A stretch of 12,217 bases of DNA from Candidatus Liptonbacteria bacterium (GCA_016212635.1 JACRFR010000010.1:1-12217); one strand, 5' to 3'; positions 1 through 5,224 are shown, numbered from the stretch's first letter. Numbers and translations are program-made. The notes: a model not told the origin generated them from the sequence alone.

Positions 1-26
1 TCGCACCGTCTATTGTGTTTTCTCAT

Positions 27-54
27 GCAGATAGACTTCCCGATGTCTATCTGC
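27..54. repeat. 10-bp inverted repeat (hairpin)
   Basis: GCAGATAGAC at 27-36 is exactly complementary to GTCTATCTGC at 45-54, with an 8-base spacer. It lies in what should be the 3' part of the broken NUDIX gene. No T-run follows on either strand, so a terminator role is not supported. Confidence 0.6.
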
Positions 55-99
55 GGGTCAACTCAGACGAAAGAAATCGATAGTATCAAGTCTTTTCGT

Positions 100-411
100 C
101 TAACGGCCGTCGAAAAAAACACACCGATTTTTCCTTAACCCGGAATTCAGCTCCCGCTGAAATATTCTCTTAATACACTGCCGAATGGTCTCGCCTTTAA
201 GCAAGAATCCACCGGGCATGTGCCAGGAGCCAGGCGAGGGAGGGATAGCGCGCCGGGTTAGTAACACGGCGCCCTGCCGATTTCGAATCACCAAGCTGAC
301 CGCCAGCCGCGGCACATACCGAAACGTCCGGAGAAAAGTGCGATAAGGCAAAAGTCTAAGCATAAACCCGGGTTTCACCTGGCCATTCGTTCTTTTCCCC
401 CTTCCGCCCAT
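100..411 (-). pseudogene. NUDIX hydrolase, N-terminal part, frame broken
   Basis: This resembles the GDP-mannose mannosyl hydrolase-like branch of NUDIX hydrolases, which cleave nucleoside diphosphate-linked substrates. Residues 36-52 form the first strand (RLAVSLVI...AVLLTRR). Residues 61-92 carry a degenerate Nudix box: PGSWHMPGGF, then KGET and KRIFQREL. The textbook REUXEE is not matched, as is usual in that branch. The start ATG is 4 bases after the stop of the upstream wHTH gene, so the two look like one operon. The frame stops at residue 103, while family members are usually about 150 residues. The stop follows a run of seven A (113-119). Dropping one base there opens another frame reading ...RRKDLILSISFV, which resembles the next family strand, but this frame meets TGA at 63-65. 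So at least two lesions separate it from an intact gene. A sequencing error in the run is possible for the first only. Confidence 0.6.
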
Positions 412-415
412 CTAT

Positions 416-688
416 TCATTCTAGTGTTTTGCAAAACATTAGAACAGATTGGGCGCGAGGAGTGAGTTTGTGGCGGACGTTAGGGCCGTCATTTCGTTTC
501 ATCACCAGACCGGCGATGGCCATCTTGCGAATATGATCCGAGGCGTTCTCGTACCCCATTTTGAGCCTATTCGCTATGTCCAGCACGGAAAGCTCGGCTT
601 CTTTGTTCAGTAGGTCCAAGATCTGCAGTCGGCGATGACTGGCAAATCCTTTCACGATCCTTTCCATGTTTCTATATGGCAACACCAT
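416..688 (-). CDS. Small winged-helix (ArsR-like) transcriptional regulator
   Basis: A 90-residue protein made almost entirely of one winged helix-turn-helix domain. MERIVKGFASHRRLQILDLL (8-27) is the first helix, ELSVLDIANRL and NASDHIRKM form the HTH, and GLVMKRNDGPNVRHKLT is the wing. It is expected to bind operator DNA. No cysteine pair or other sensor site is visible. The start at 688 is preferred because an extended -10 (TGC TATACT) ends 6 bases before this ATG, implying a leaderless message; neither it nor the internal ATG at 667 has a Shine-Dalgarno sequence. The gene lies between two copies of a palindrome. One is just upstream of the -10. The other encodes its own last eight residues (MFCKTLE plus the preceding residue). 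The upstream copy suggests autoregulation, which is inference. The NUDIX remnant follows 4 bases after the stop. Confidence 0.8.
   Translation of the reverse strand: MVLPYRNMERIVKGFASHRRLQILDLLNKEAELSVLDIANRLKMGYENASDHIRKMAIAGLVMKRNDGPNVRHKLTPRAQSVLMFCKTLE
420..443. repeat. Palindrome copy 1, over the 3' end of the wHTH gene
   Basis: A 24-bp palindrome with half-site TCTAGTGTTTTG, centred at 431/432, with one mismatched pair. On the minus strand it encodes FCKTLE, and the wHTH stop follows at 416-418. The bases beyond it on the minus strand (AGAATGAA) also match copy 3. Confidence 0.85.
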
Positions 689-694
689 GATCAA

Positions 695-703
695 AGTATA
701 GCA
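695..703 (-). promoter_or_regulatory. Extended -10 promoter of the wHTH gene
   Basis: Read on the minus strand, TGC TATACT is followed by six bases and then ATG. This spacing places transcription start at or beside the start codon. The -35 position falls inside the right half of the palindrome at 714-743, so a repressor bound there would block polymerase. Confidence 0.55.
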
Positions 704-713
704 CACTCCCTTA

Positions 714-743
714 CACTCTAGTGTTTTGCAAAACATTAGAGTG
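714..743. promoter_or_regulatory. Palindrome copy 2, candidate operator of the wHTH gene
   Basis: The longest copy: 30 bp, half-site CACTCTAGTGTTTTG, centre 728/729, with one mismatched pair. It lies immediately upstream of the extended -10 of the wHTH gene, overlapping the -35 region. The dyad symmetry suits a dimeric winged-helix protein. No binding evidence exists beyond position and symmetry. It is 297 bp (99 codons) from copy 1, so both copies encode LMFCKTLE in the same frame. Confidence 0.6.
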
Positions 744-802
744 ATACCTACCTGCCAGAGCAAGGAGGCTTTCATCGGGCTTTCTTTCGGAGGGCCAAAA
801 GG

Positions 803-827
803 GACGCGAGGGAATATCCCTCGCGTC
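803..827 (-). terminator. Hairpin after the zinc-ribbon gene
   Basis: GACGCGAGGG (803-812) pairs exactly with CCCTCGCGTC (818-827) around a five-base loop. On the minus strand it begins 3 bases after the stop of the gene at 831-1085 and is followed by CCCTTTTGG, a short T-run. It is probably an intrinsic terminator, with a weak tail. Confidence 0.6.
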
Positions 828-830
828 GTT

Positions 831-1085
831 TCACAGTCTCTTTAGGCCGGCACTAATCCTCTCCAATTCGGCGAGGTCACTCGGGGACTTCGCCAGCGCT
901 TGAAGCGCCGGCATGACCTCTTCACTGAAGGCGATAAACAACTTTATCGCCTCCCCGAATAGTTCATCCGGCACGACCACGACCTCGCCCCCGCAATCAC
1001 CGCACCGGCCATTGCCGTAATCGCGGGGTACTTCAATTTCCAGGGTTGCCCCGCACCAGGGGCACTCCTCCTCTTCTTTAATCAT
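831..1085 (-). CDS. Small zinc-ribbon protein of unknown function
   Basis: An 84-residue acidic protein. The N-terminal half is a four-cysteine zinc ribbon: CPWC at 8-11 and CGDC at 28-31, with a basic/aromatic loop between. The C-terminal half (about 41-84) is predicted helical and Leu/Ala-rich (LFGEAIKLFIAFSEEVMPALQAL), perhaps for a protein contact. The ATG at 1085 is supported by AAGGAGAAAGGC just before it, the clearest Shine-Dalgarno sequence in the window. A strong hairpin follows the stop, so the gene is probably a single-gene unit or the end of one. I do not recognise a specific family. Nucleic-acid or protein binding through the ribbon is possible, but nothing in the sequence decides it. 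Confidence 0.75.
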   Translation of the reverse strand: MIKEEEECPWCGATLEIEVPRDYGNGRCGDCGGEVVVVPDELFGEAIKLFIAFSEEVMPALQALAKSPSDLAELERISAGLKRL

Positions 1086-1138
1086 GCCTTTCTCCTTCCT
1101 GCATCATGCTGACACATCACGCAAAAACAGTAAAGCCC

Positions 1139-1169
1139 GCTAGAGGACTCGCCCCGGGCATTCTCTAGC
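1139..1169. repeat. Short inverted repeat upstream of the zinc-ribbon gene
   Basis: GCTAGAG (1139-1145) and CTCTAGC (1163-1169) flank 17 GC-rich bases. It lies 54 bases upstream of the zinc-ribbon start. It could be a leader hairpin or an operator. The rest of 1086-1246 holds nothing I can name. Confidence 0.35.
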
Positions 1170-1246
1170 TTCCCATTCGAGCGTGCAAACGTGGTACGTA
1201 TCACGCAACACCATTAATGCCCGCGGCGCTCGGCTATACCCCCAAT

Positions 1247-1300
1247 GTCATCCCGGAATTTTTTAGGGCAGTGAAAAATATCGGGACTCAGAATGAATCC
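1247..1300. repeat. GTCATCCCGG palindromic element, degenerate half copy
   Basis: It starts GTCATCCCGGAATTTTTT and continues through AAAAATATCGGGA to AGAATGA. It matches the reverse complement of the right half of the unit at 1819-1906 closely (same arm, same AAAAATAT, similar loop). It supplies the last dozen codons of the doubtful ORF at 1263-1460, so that ORF's C-terminus is element-derived. Confidence 0.6.
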
Positions 1301-1460
1301 CGTTAAAAATTACCGCGGGGTATTTTAATTCCCGCGGCAATTGGGAGATCTTAACCCCGTCCACAAGCCCCGTTAGAAGCTCCATTTCTAGCGGGATGAA
1401 ATGTGTTTTGGGCTTAGCCGTGGAGCCATTTATTTTCTCGTATATCCGCGGATCGTCCAC
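1263..1460 (-). CDS. Doubtful 65-residue ORF, probably a truncated remnant
   Basis: GTG start, no Shine-Dalgarno sequence and no recognised domain. The N-terminal two-thirds (MDDPRIYEKINGS..., then LLTGLVDGVKISQLPRELKYP) reads like plausible protein. The end (about residues 53-65, NGIHSESRYFSLP) is encoded by a repeat element related to the one at 1819-1906. Most likely the 3' end of a small gene was replaced by that element, or the ORF is fortuitous. The upstream side abuts palindrome copy 3, arranged as copy 1 is before the NUDIX start. No function can be given. Confidence 0.3.
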   Translation of the reverse strand: MDDPRIYEKINGSTAKPKTHFIPLEMELLTGLVDGVKISQLPRELKYPAVIFNGIHSESRYFSLP

Positions 1461-1468
1461 TTCTTCAT

Positions 1469-1492
1469 TCTAGTGTTTTGCAAAACACTAGA
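1469..1492. repeat. Palindrome copy 3, perfect 24-bp dyad
   Basis: Perfect 24-bp palindrome with half-site TCTAGTGTTTTG, centre 1480/1481. On the minus strand it reads TLVFCKTLE then a stop, the same peptide and stop as the end of the wHTH gene, and continues AGAATGAA as in copy 1. No wHTH coding sequence remains upstream of it here. It could be an operator for the ORF at 1263-1460 or the scar of a lost wHTH copy. Confidence 0.8.
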
Positions 1493-1768
1493 GTATGGAG
1501 GAAATAGGTAGAGGCTGCATCCCGAGCTCTAAGCGGCCAAAAGTTACAGAAGCAAAAGTAAGTGCCGGCCGAGGCGAAAGCGATCATAAGATCTTTTGCA
1601 GTTCTTTCCAGGTGATGGGCCTTGCCCAATTTTTCAGAGGATAATTATTGAGAATCATTTTCTTTTCCTTTTTTGTGCCGCGATTGATGTCGGTTGCTTC
1701 TTCTAGGATCCCCACCTTGTACCGGCGAAACCTCAATTCTTGTGCGGTGCAGAAAACACAACAATCAA

Positions 1769-1948
1769 CTACCTCGCAGCAAGCTGACGAGGCATGAACT
1801 GAAAACTACCCAAGTGGTGTCATTCCGGCCCTGGAGCCGGAATCCAGGTGGGAATACTGAATGGATCCCGGATATTTTTCACAGCTCTGAAAAATTCCGG
1901 GATGACCCGAGGACGCAGCAAGCTGACTGGGTATGAACCCTAAAAGAG
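1769..1948. mobile_element. 180-bp non-autonomous insertion with 6-bp target duplication
   Basis: The insert is bounded by AATCAA at 1763-1768 and again at 1949-1954, and exactly interrupts the hydrolase gene. Inside are two direct copies of a 25-bp motif beginning CGCAGCAAGCTGAC and ending ATGAAC (1775-1799 and 1914-1938). These surround an 88-bp palindromic unit at 1819-1906. There is no coding capacity, so any transposase must act in trans. Confidence 0.8.
1819..1906. repeat. GTCATTCC...GGGATGAC palindromic unit, nested copy
   Basis: It contains two hairpins: ATTCCGGC/GCCGGAAT around 1822-1843, and ATCCCGGA-AAAAAT type arms around 1865-1904. The ends are complementary (GTCATTCC and GGGATGAC). 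Relatives lie at 1247-1300, 3460-3623 and 12117-12216. Confidence 0.7.
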
Positions 1949-2413
1949 AATCAAGCGTCAACCCTACCAATACCACGAGATCCACATCCTCTGGTTTCCC
2001 TACGGCGTCATTCAGCCATCGGGAAAAGGCTTTTGGATCCTGGTAGGGCATGCCCGGTCTCTTCATCGGATCGCCGATGTTCTTGGTGATCCAGATGGGG
2101 GAATTCTGACACTTGATCCATACGTTACTATTTTTATTTTTCACCGGCATCTCGGAAGCGTAGCCCCAGGTTCCGGGTATGCAAGCATCGTTGTCTTTGC
2201 GACCATATTCTCGGCGGTAATCCGAGACGATCTCGGAAACTTTTATTTTTCTTTTCTCCAGATAGGGCAACAGTACATTTTTAATGAACGACACCGCCGG
2301 ACGCACACGGTAATGCGTTCCGCCCTTGGCGCTAAAATCTTTTTGGAGATCCACTGAAATGAACTTTATATTCATAATAAAGGCCTGATCTATCCCTCGT
2401 TGCACAGCTCCTA

Positions 2414-2501
2414 GGGATGATTGATTTTGTAACGCGCGAGTACGCGACATAAGATCTTCTAATCGCCCCTCGCTTGCGCTCGGGATGATTGATTTTGTAA
2501 C
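2414..2501. repeat. 20-bp direct repeat downstream of tRNA-Gln
   Basis: GGGATGATTGATTTTGTAAC occurs at 2414-2433 and again at 2482-2501, 68 bp apart. The second copy also forms an imperfect inverted repeat with GTTAACAAAATCTAATC at 2515-2531, next to the tRNA 3' end. This could be a duplicated flank, a hairpin terminator of the tRNA, or the trace of an integration event. Confidence 0.65.
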
Positions 2502-2532
2502 ACTCGCAGACTCGTTAACAAAATCTAATCAG

Positions 2533-2604
2533 CTGCGGGGCCTGGATTCGAACCAGGATTACGCTGCTCCAAAGGCAGGCGTCCGACCGTTAGACGACCC
2601 CGCA
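2533..2604 (-). tRNA. tRNA-Gln (anticodon TTG)
   Basis: A 72-base cloverleaf. The acceptor stem TGCGGGG/CCCCGCA is perfect. The D arm is GTC...GAC. The anticodon loop CTTTGGA gives TTG, reading CAA glutamine codons. The T arm CCTGG-TTCGAAT-CCAGG is perfect. The outermost anticodon-stem pair is a C-C mismatch. The discriminator is G and no CCA is encoded, so CCA must be added enzymatically. An adjacent promoter box sits at 2616-2621, and the HTH/LAGLIDADG-like gene ends 7 bases upstream. Confidence 0.93.
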
Positions 2605-2611
2605 ATTCGGG

Positions 2612-3301
2612 TTAGATTGTACACTGGGTTATGCCATGAATCCAGCCCTGGATCTTGCAAAGCAGGTGAGAGCTTCCGTTAACCTTTACAGACAATATTC
2701 CAAAATATTTCAGTCCGATATTCTTGCGGTTAGTTTTCGGTTTGTGCCTTTTAAAATATATCTGCGTGAATCCGGCGGTAGAAAATCCGGTGCATTCCGC
2801 CCAATATTTAATCACCTCGCCAAGGCGGTATTTATGATTCTCGTGAATTATAATACTGCATGTTATCGATTCTTCAGGTACCCCACATACATCCTTCAGC
2901 CATTTTAAATACAACCTCACCATCCGAGGGTCAGAATTGGTAAATTTCGCGCTCGATCCCGGTCGTTCGTCCTTTTCTTTCGACCCTTCTGCCCAATATA
3001 AAACCGTGCCAATGATCATCAGCTCACGCTTAGAGACTTTTCCAACTTCTTTTTGTCCAGAAATCTTTAGCTTCTCGATTTCTGCAATGCGCTTATTGTG
3101 TCGAGTTGCGGCTCCACGCATCGCGGCAAGTCGTTTCTTTTCTGATAATCGTTGAACCTGATGAGTCGCAAGTTTTACAGACTGGAGCCACAGGGACAAA
3201 GTCGATTTTGCAACTGGCACCCTTGTTAATATTTCTCGGTAAGACAAGCCTTTGCGCCGGAGACTAATCGCCGAATTTTGCTCACTAAGCTTGAGAGTCA
3301 T
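2612..3301 (-). CDS. HTH protein with LAGLIDADG-like segment
   Basis: 229 residues. Residues 5-60 form a helix-turn-helix (SLRRKGLSYREILTRVPVAKSTLSLWLQSV, typical of resolvase-like HTHs), followed by a basic helical linker (60-90). Residues 98-108 (GTVLYWAEGSK) resemble the LAGLIDADG helix of homing endonucleases, with acidic Glu105. The following KFTNSDPRMVRLYLKWL (119-135) also matches the pattern seen after that helix. Only one such helix is obvious, so a nuclease would have to dimerise. The basic stretch RHKPKTNRKN (185-194) suits nucleic-acid contact. I recall similar uncharacterised proteins from CPR genomes. The start at 3301 is supported by an extended -10 (TGC TATTAT) about 20 bases upstream. 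It ends 7 bases before tRNA-Gln. Function is inferred as DNA binding, perhaps DNA cleaving; a non-catalytic regulator is equally possible. Confidence 0.75.
   Translation of the reverse strand: MTLKLSEQNSAISLRRKGLSYREILTRVPVAKSTLSLWLQSVKLATHQVQRLSEKKRLAAMRGAATRHNKRIAEIEKLKISGQKEVGKVSKRELMIIGTVLYWAEGSKEKDERPGSSAKFTNSDPRMVRLYLKWLKDVCGVPEESITCSIIIHENHKYRLGEVIKYWAECTGFSTAGFTQIYFKRHKPKTNRKNIGLKYFGILSVKVNGSSHLLCKIQGWIHGITQCTI
2616..2621 (-). promoter_or_regulatory. -10 box for tRNA-Gln
   Basis: Minus-strand TG-TACAAT lies 11 bases before the mature tRNA 5' end, with a TG directly before it. It falls inside the last codons of the upstream gene. No convincing -35 is seen. Confidence 0.45.
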
Positions 3302-3321
3302 TGAACCACTTATTATTTATA

Positions 3322-3330
3322 ATAATAGCA
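3322..3330 (-). promoter_or_regulatory. Extended -10 promoter of the HTH/LAGLIDADG-like gene
   Basis: Minus-strand TGC TATTAT. A weak TTCTAT lies 17 bases upstream. The predicted start of transcription is about 14 bases before the ATG at 3301, so the leader would be very short. Confidence 0.45.
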
Positions 3331-3422
3331 TAACCATGATTCGAATAGAAGGACCAGTTACACATGCCTGTGCCTAATTTTTACCTGAAAAAAGTTTGAC
3401 TGGGAACGCAACTTCACATCAA

Positions 3423-3653
3423 GCTGTGAATTACGAAATTGCTGATTTCCATTCTTCGCGTCATTCCCGCGCCTGCGCTACACCGAAGGCTGCCTCCTGC
3501 GCCGAAGCGGCTGCGAAGGCCGAGTCGGCAAGGCGAGTAGGTGGGAATCTAGGATTTCTGGGTCTGGATTCCCTGCCGGCCGTCAGGCGGGCGGATATGG
3601 CCTACTGGCCATTCCGGAATGACAGACAAATACGCAATTTCATAATTCACAGC
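3423..3653. mobile_element. 231-bp MITE with 20-bp terminal inverted repeats
   Basis: The left end GCTGTGAATTACGAAATTGC (3423-3442) and right end (3634-3653) are inverted copies with one mismatch. ATCAA flanks both sides (3418-3422 and 3654-3658), a 5-bp target duplication. The interior is non-coding and contains a nested GTCATTCC...GGAATGAC unit at 3460-3623. The right duplication touches the ribosome binding site of the transporter remnant at 3668, so insertion has separated that gene from its upstream DNA. Confidence 0.85.
3460..3623. repeat. GTCATTCC...GGAATGAC unit nested inside the MITE
   Basis: The ends are complementary and match the units at 1819-1906 and 12117-12216. The middle contains GC-rich inverted segments (GCGCCTGCGCTAC..., CTGCCGGCCGTCAGG) unlike those of the other copies. 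Confidence 0.6.
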
Positions 3654-3667
3654 ATCAAGGGGTAAAA

Positions 3668-4060
3668 ATGACAGCAAGGTTTCTTTCTCTGTGCATCTTG
3701 GCTGCGGTCGAGTCTACCTGGCCGCTGGTTACCAGATTTTTTGGTGTACTGGGACCGTAGATCACGTTCACGGTCGCGTTAGCTGCAACCGGGGTAATGA
3801 TGATTAGTCTTGGCAATGGCGGCAACAGCAGCCTACCCAACGTTAAGCTGTTACTCGCCGGTTTGGGCGCTGGAGTGCTGAACGGTATCGGGATGATTTG
3901 CTGTGACAAGCTTCTCGGTACGCCAGGCACTGACGTTTCAAGAGTCGTGCCAATTGTGAGCGGGCTAATGCACGTGCTCGCTTTTACCGGTGCCTGTTTG
4001 ATCCTGGGCGAACCAGTTACGGCACGCAAAATCACGGGGGTAGCCGCCATAATATTATGA
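3668..4060 (+). pseudogene. EamA/DMT-type small membrane transporter, internal stop
   Basis: ATG at 3668 preceded by AAGGGG five bases away, a good ribosome binding site. The frame reads MTARFLSLCILAAVESTWPLVTRFFGVLGP, then TAG at 3758-3760, then continues ITFTVALAATGVMMISLG... to GEPVTARKITGVAAIIL and TGA. Four hydrophobic segments and the final GEPVT..K..GVAAIIL motif fit the drug/metabolite transporter (EamA) fold as a single-repeat protein of about 131 codons. Family members normally extend a few residues further (a Gly and a short hydrophobic tail), so the end may also be clipped. The substrate cannot be told. The 231-bp MITE ends 10 bases before the RBS. A shortened protein from the ATGs at 3797/3800 would lack the first helix. 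Suppression of TAG cannot be excluded, but decay is simpler. Confidence 0.65.
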
Positions 4061-4179
4061 CCACCCGAGCTCGCAGCCCTGGGCCACCCTCGCCAATTCT
4101 CGCGTCGGCGGCCCTTCGAATTTTTAAACGGAGGGTTTTAGTGCTTAAATCCCCACACCACCTGCAGCCACTCCCAATT

Positions 4180-4198
4180 CCTCCTTTCCTAAAGGAGG
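4180..4198. repeat. 8-bp hairpin, CCTCCTTT/AAAGGAGG
   Basis: A perfect 8-bp stem with a three-base loop in the gap between the transporter remnant and fmt. The right arm is an anti-16S-like AAAGGAGG, but no start codon follows at a usable distance, so I read it as a dispersed hairpin rather than an RBS. Confidence 0.45.
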
Positions 4199-4290
4199 TG
4201 GCGAGTCTGCGAGCCAGAGGATTTTGCCAAAGGGAGAATTAGCAGCCAGGCGCGTAAAATCTTAGGAAATATTAGCAATTGGTAATTGCT

Positions 4291-4326
4291 CCTTATTCGC
4301 TTATTCGTACGAATAAGCGAATAAGG
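4291..4326. repeat. Perfect 36-bp palindrome after fmt
   Basis: Built as C, then CTTATTCG twice, TA, CGAATAAG twice, then G: each arm is itself a tandem octamer. It begins 22 bases after the fmt stop on the minus strand. A smaller hairpin (AGCAATT ggt AATTGCT, 4274-4290) adjoins it. No T-run follows, so it may be a Rho-independent terminator lacking its tail, an mRNA 3'-end stabiliser or a protein-binding site. Confidence 0.7.
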
Positions 4327-4348
4327 AAACACAAAAGATGCGCCCGAT

Positions 4349-5224
4349 CTAAAGTGTGATCTGGTTTTTGCCTTCTATCTGGATGCGCTTCAAGACTAAC
4401 TTGCCGTCTCGCACCTCGGCGGCTAGAAGCTTCAGTCGCTTGCCGGGTGGGACGGTTACTTGTCCCAGTCGAAATTCGCCTGCAGTTTTAGTCCACACTC
4501 CGGGGTCGGGATTCAAGGCCCGAATCTTGCGGTCGATCGTGGTTGTTTGGCCCAAGTCGCCCCCCAGAGCCCGTTCTAACTCTACCGGATCAACATAACT
4601 ATCCTGACCGTTTAGCTTCTGCGTATAGGTTGCTTGAGACTCGTCCTGAATTTGTGGCGTTATGTACCCGGCCAAAAAATCGGGAATGATCTCCGCCAAA
4701 CGCCGACCCGCGCCCGACCAAATCTTGCGCATCAGTGTCTCGTGCGTATCATCCGCCAAGATCGGAACTTCCACTCGAGATAGAACGGGGCCGTGATCCA
4801 TCTTCTCGTCCATGACATATAAAGATGCGCCCGTAAATTTATCCCCGGCAAGCATGGCCGCCTGAATAGGGGAGGTACCCCGATATTTCGGCAAGAGCGA
4901 GGAGTGAATGCCGATCGTGCCGAGCCGCGGGATAGCCAGAACTTCTTTGCTCAACATTTTGGAATAAGCGGCGACCACAAAAAAGTCGAATGTGGAATGT
5001 GGAATGTGGAATGTGGCAGGGGTCACGGTTTCCGGCTGGAGGATGTCGATCGGCAATTTATGCTCCAGAATATAACGCTTAACTTCCGGCGGGGTCAGCT
5101 CCTGGTGCCGCCCTGACGGTCGGTCCGGATTGCAAACTACCGCTGCCGGTAACATATTAGCCGCCGCCAACTGTTCCAAGACCAGTCGGGTGAAGATGGG
5201 TGAACCGAAGAGAAGAAACTTCAT
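4349..5224 (-). CDS. fmt: Methionyl-tRNA formyltransferase
   Basis: Transfers a formyl group from 10-formyl-tetrahydrofolate to Met-tRNAi in the cytoplasm for translation initiation. 291 residues, near the usual 300-315. The N-terminal domain has MKFLLFGSP, CNPDRPSGR (31-39) and SSLLPKYRG (108-116), the SLLPxxRG signature. His107 and Asp143 (MDEKMDHGP) match the catalytic His108 and Asp144 of E. coli. The position of catalytic Asn106 is Gly105 (GTIGIHSSLLP). The C-terminal tRNA-binding domain (about 205-291) is present. A 28-bp tandem heptamer array lies inside the gene and encodes TFHIPHSTF (71-79). The start at 5224 is chosen over an upstream in-frame ATG at 5251 because it gives the family N-terminus and overlaps the previous gene's stop as ATGA, implying translational coupling. 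It is the last gene of the cluster starting with def. Confidence 0.95.
   Translation of the reverse strand: MKFLLFGSPIFTRLVLEQLAAANMLPAAVVCNPDRPSGRHQELTPPEVKRYILEHKLPIDILQPETVTPATFHIPHSTFDFFVVAAYSKMLSKEVLAIPRLGTIGIHSSLLPKYRGTSPIQAAMLAGDKFTGASLYVMDEKMDHGPVLSRVEVPILADDTHETLMRKIWSGAGRRLAEIIPDFLAGYITPQIQDESQATYTQKLNGQDSYVDPVELERALGGDLGQTTTIDRKIRALNPDPGVWTKTAGEFRLGQVTVPPGKRLKLLAAEVRDGKLVLKRIQIEGKNQITL
4989..5016. repeat. In-frame heptamer array inside fmt, (AATGTGG)x4
   Basis: Four exact tandem copies of AATGTGG on the plus strand (CCACATT on the coding strand), within the surface region between the QPETV segment and the DFFVVAAYSKML strand. Gain or loss of one unit would shift the fmt frame. Confidence 0.9.

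Larger units (their letters stand above)
1584..2375 (-). pseudogene. Isochorismatase-family cysteine hydrolase, interrupted by an insertion
   Basis: Members of this family are amidohydrolases or phenazine/nicotinamidase-like enzymes with an Asp-Lys-Cys site; the substrate here is unknown. The 5' part (2375 down to 1950) gives 142 residues starting MNIKFISVDLQKDF, with the Asp motif at 9-13, and ending VLVGLTLD. Normal coding then stops; the open frame runs into repeat sequence and ends at 1806. The missing C-terminus lies at 1766-1584: DCCVFCTAQELRFRRYK... to ITWKELQKIL and TGA. Deleting 186 bp (180-bp element plus one 6-bp duplication) joins the parts in frame as GLTLDCCVFCTAQEL and gives 201 residues, with the DCCV motif supplying the catalytic Cys (144 in the joined protein). 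The ATG at 2375 has no clear Shine-Dalgarno sequence. As it stands the gene should make no active enzyme. No other lesion is seen, so the insertion may be recent. Confidence 0.85.

Noticed and set aside
689..775. Upstream extension of the wHTH frame to an ATG at 775
   Set aside because: It runs through the promoter and palindrome copy 2; the extra residues are encoded by the repeat (MFCKTLE again), and the extended -10 places transcription start at 688.
1694..1936. 80-codon plus-strand ORF
   Set aside because: It lies across the hydrolase 3' fragment and the inserted element on the opposite strand; it is a shadow.
3655..4050. 131-codon minus-strand ORF opposite the transporter remnant
   Set aside because: Low-complexity Pro/Thr-rich product with no motifs; the plus-strand frame shows coherent membrane helices and an EamA ending.
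4191..4198. AAAGGAGG as a ribosome binding site
   Set aside because: No start codon at suitable distance with an open frame; it is the arm of a perfect hairpin.
4057..4242. 61-codon plus-strand ORF after the transporter remnant
   Set aside because: Arg/Pro-rich, contains a dispersed hairpin and has no ribosome binding site or motif.
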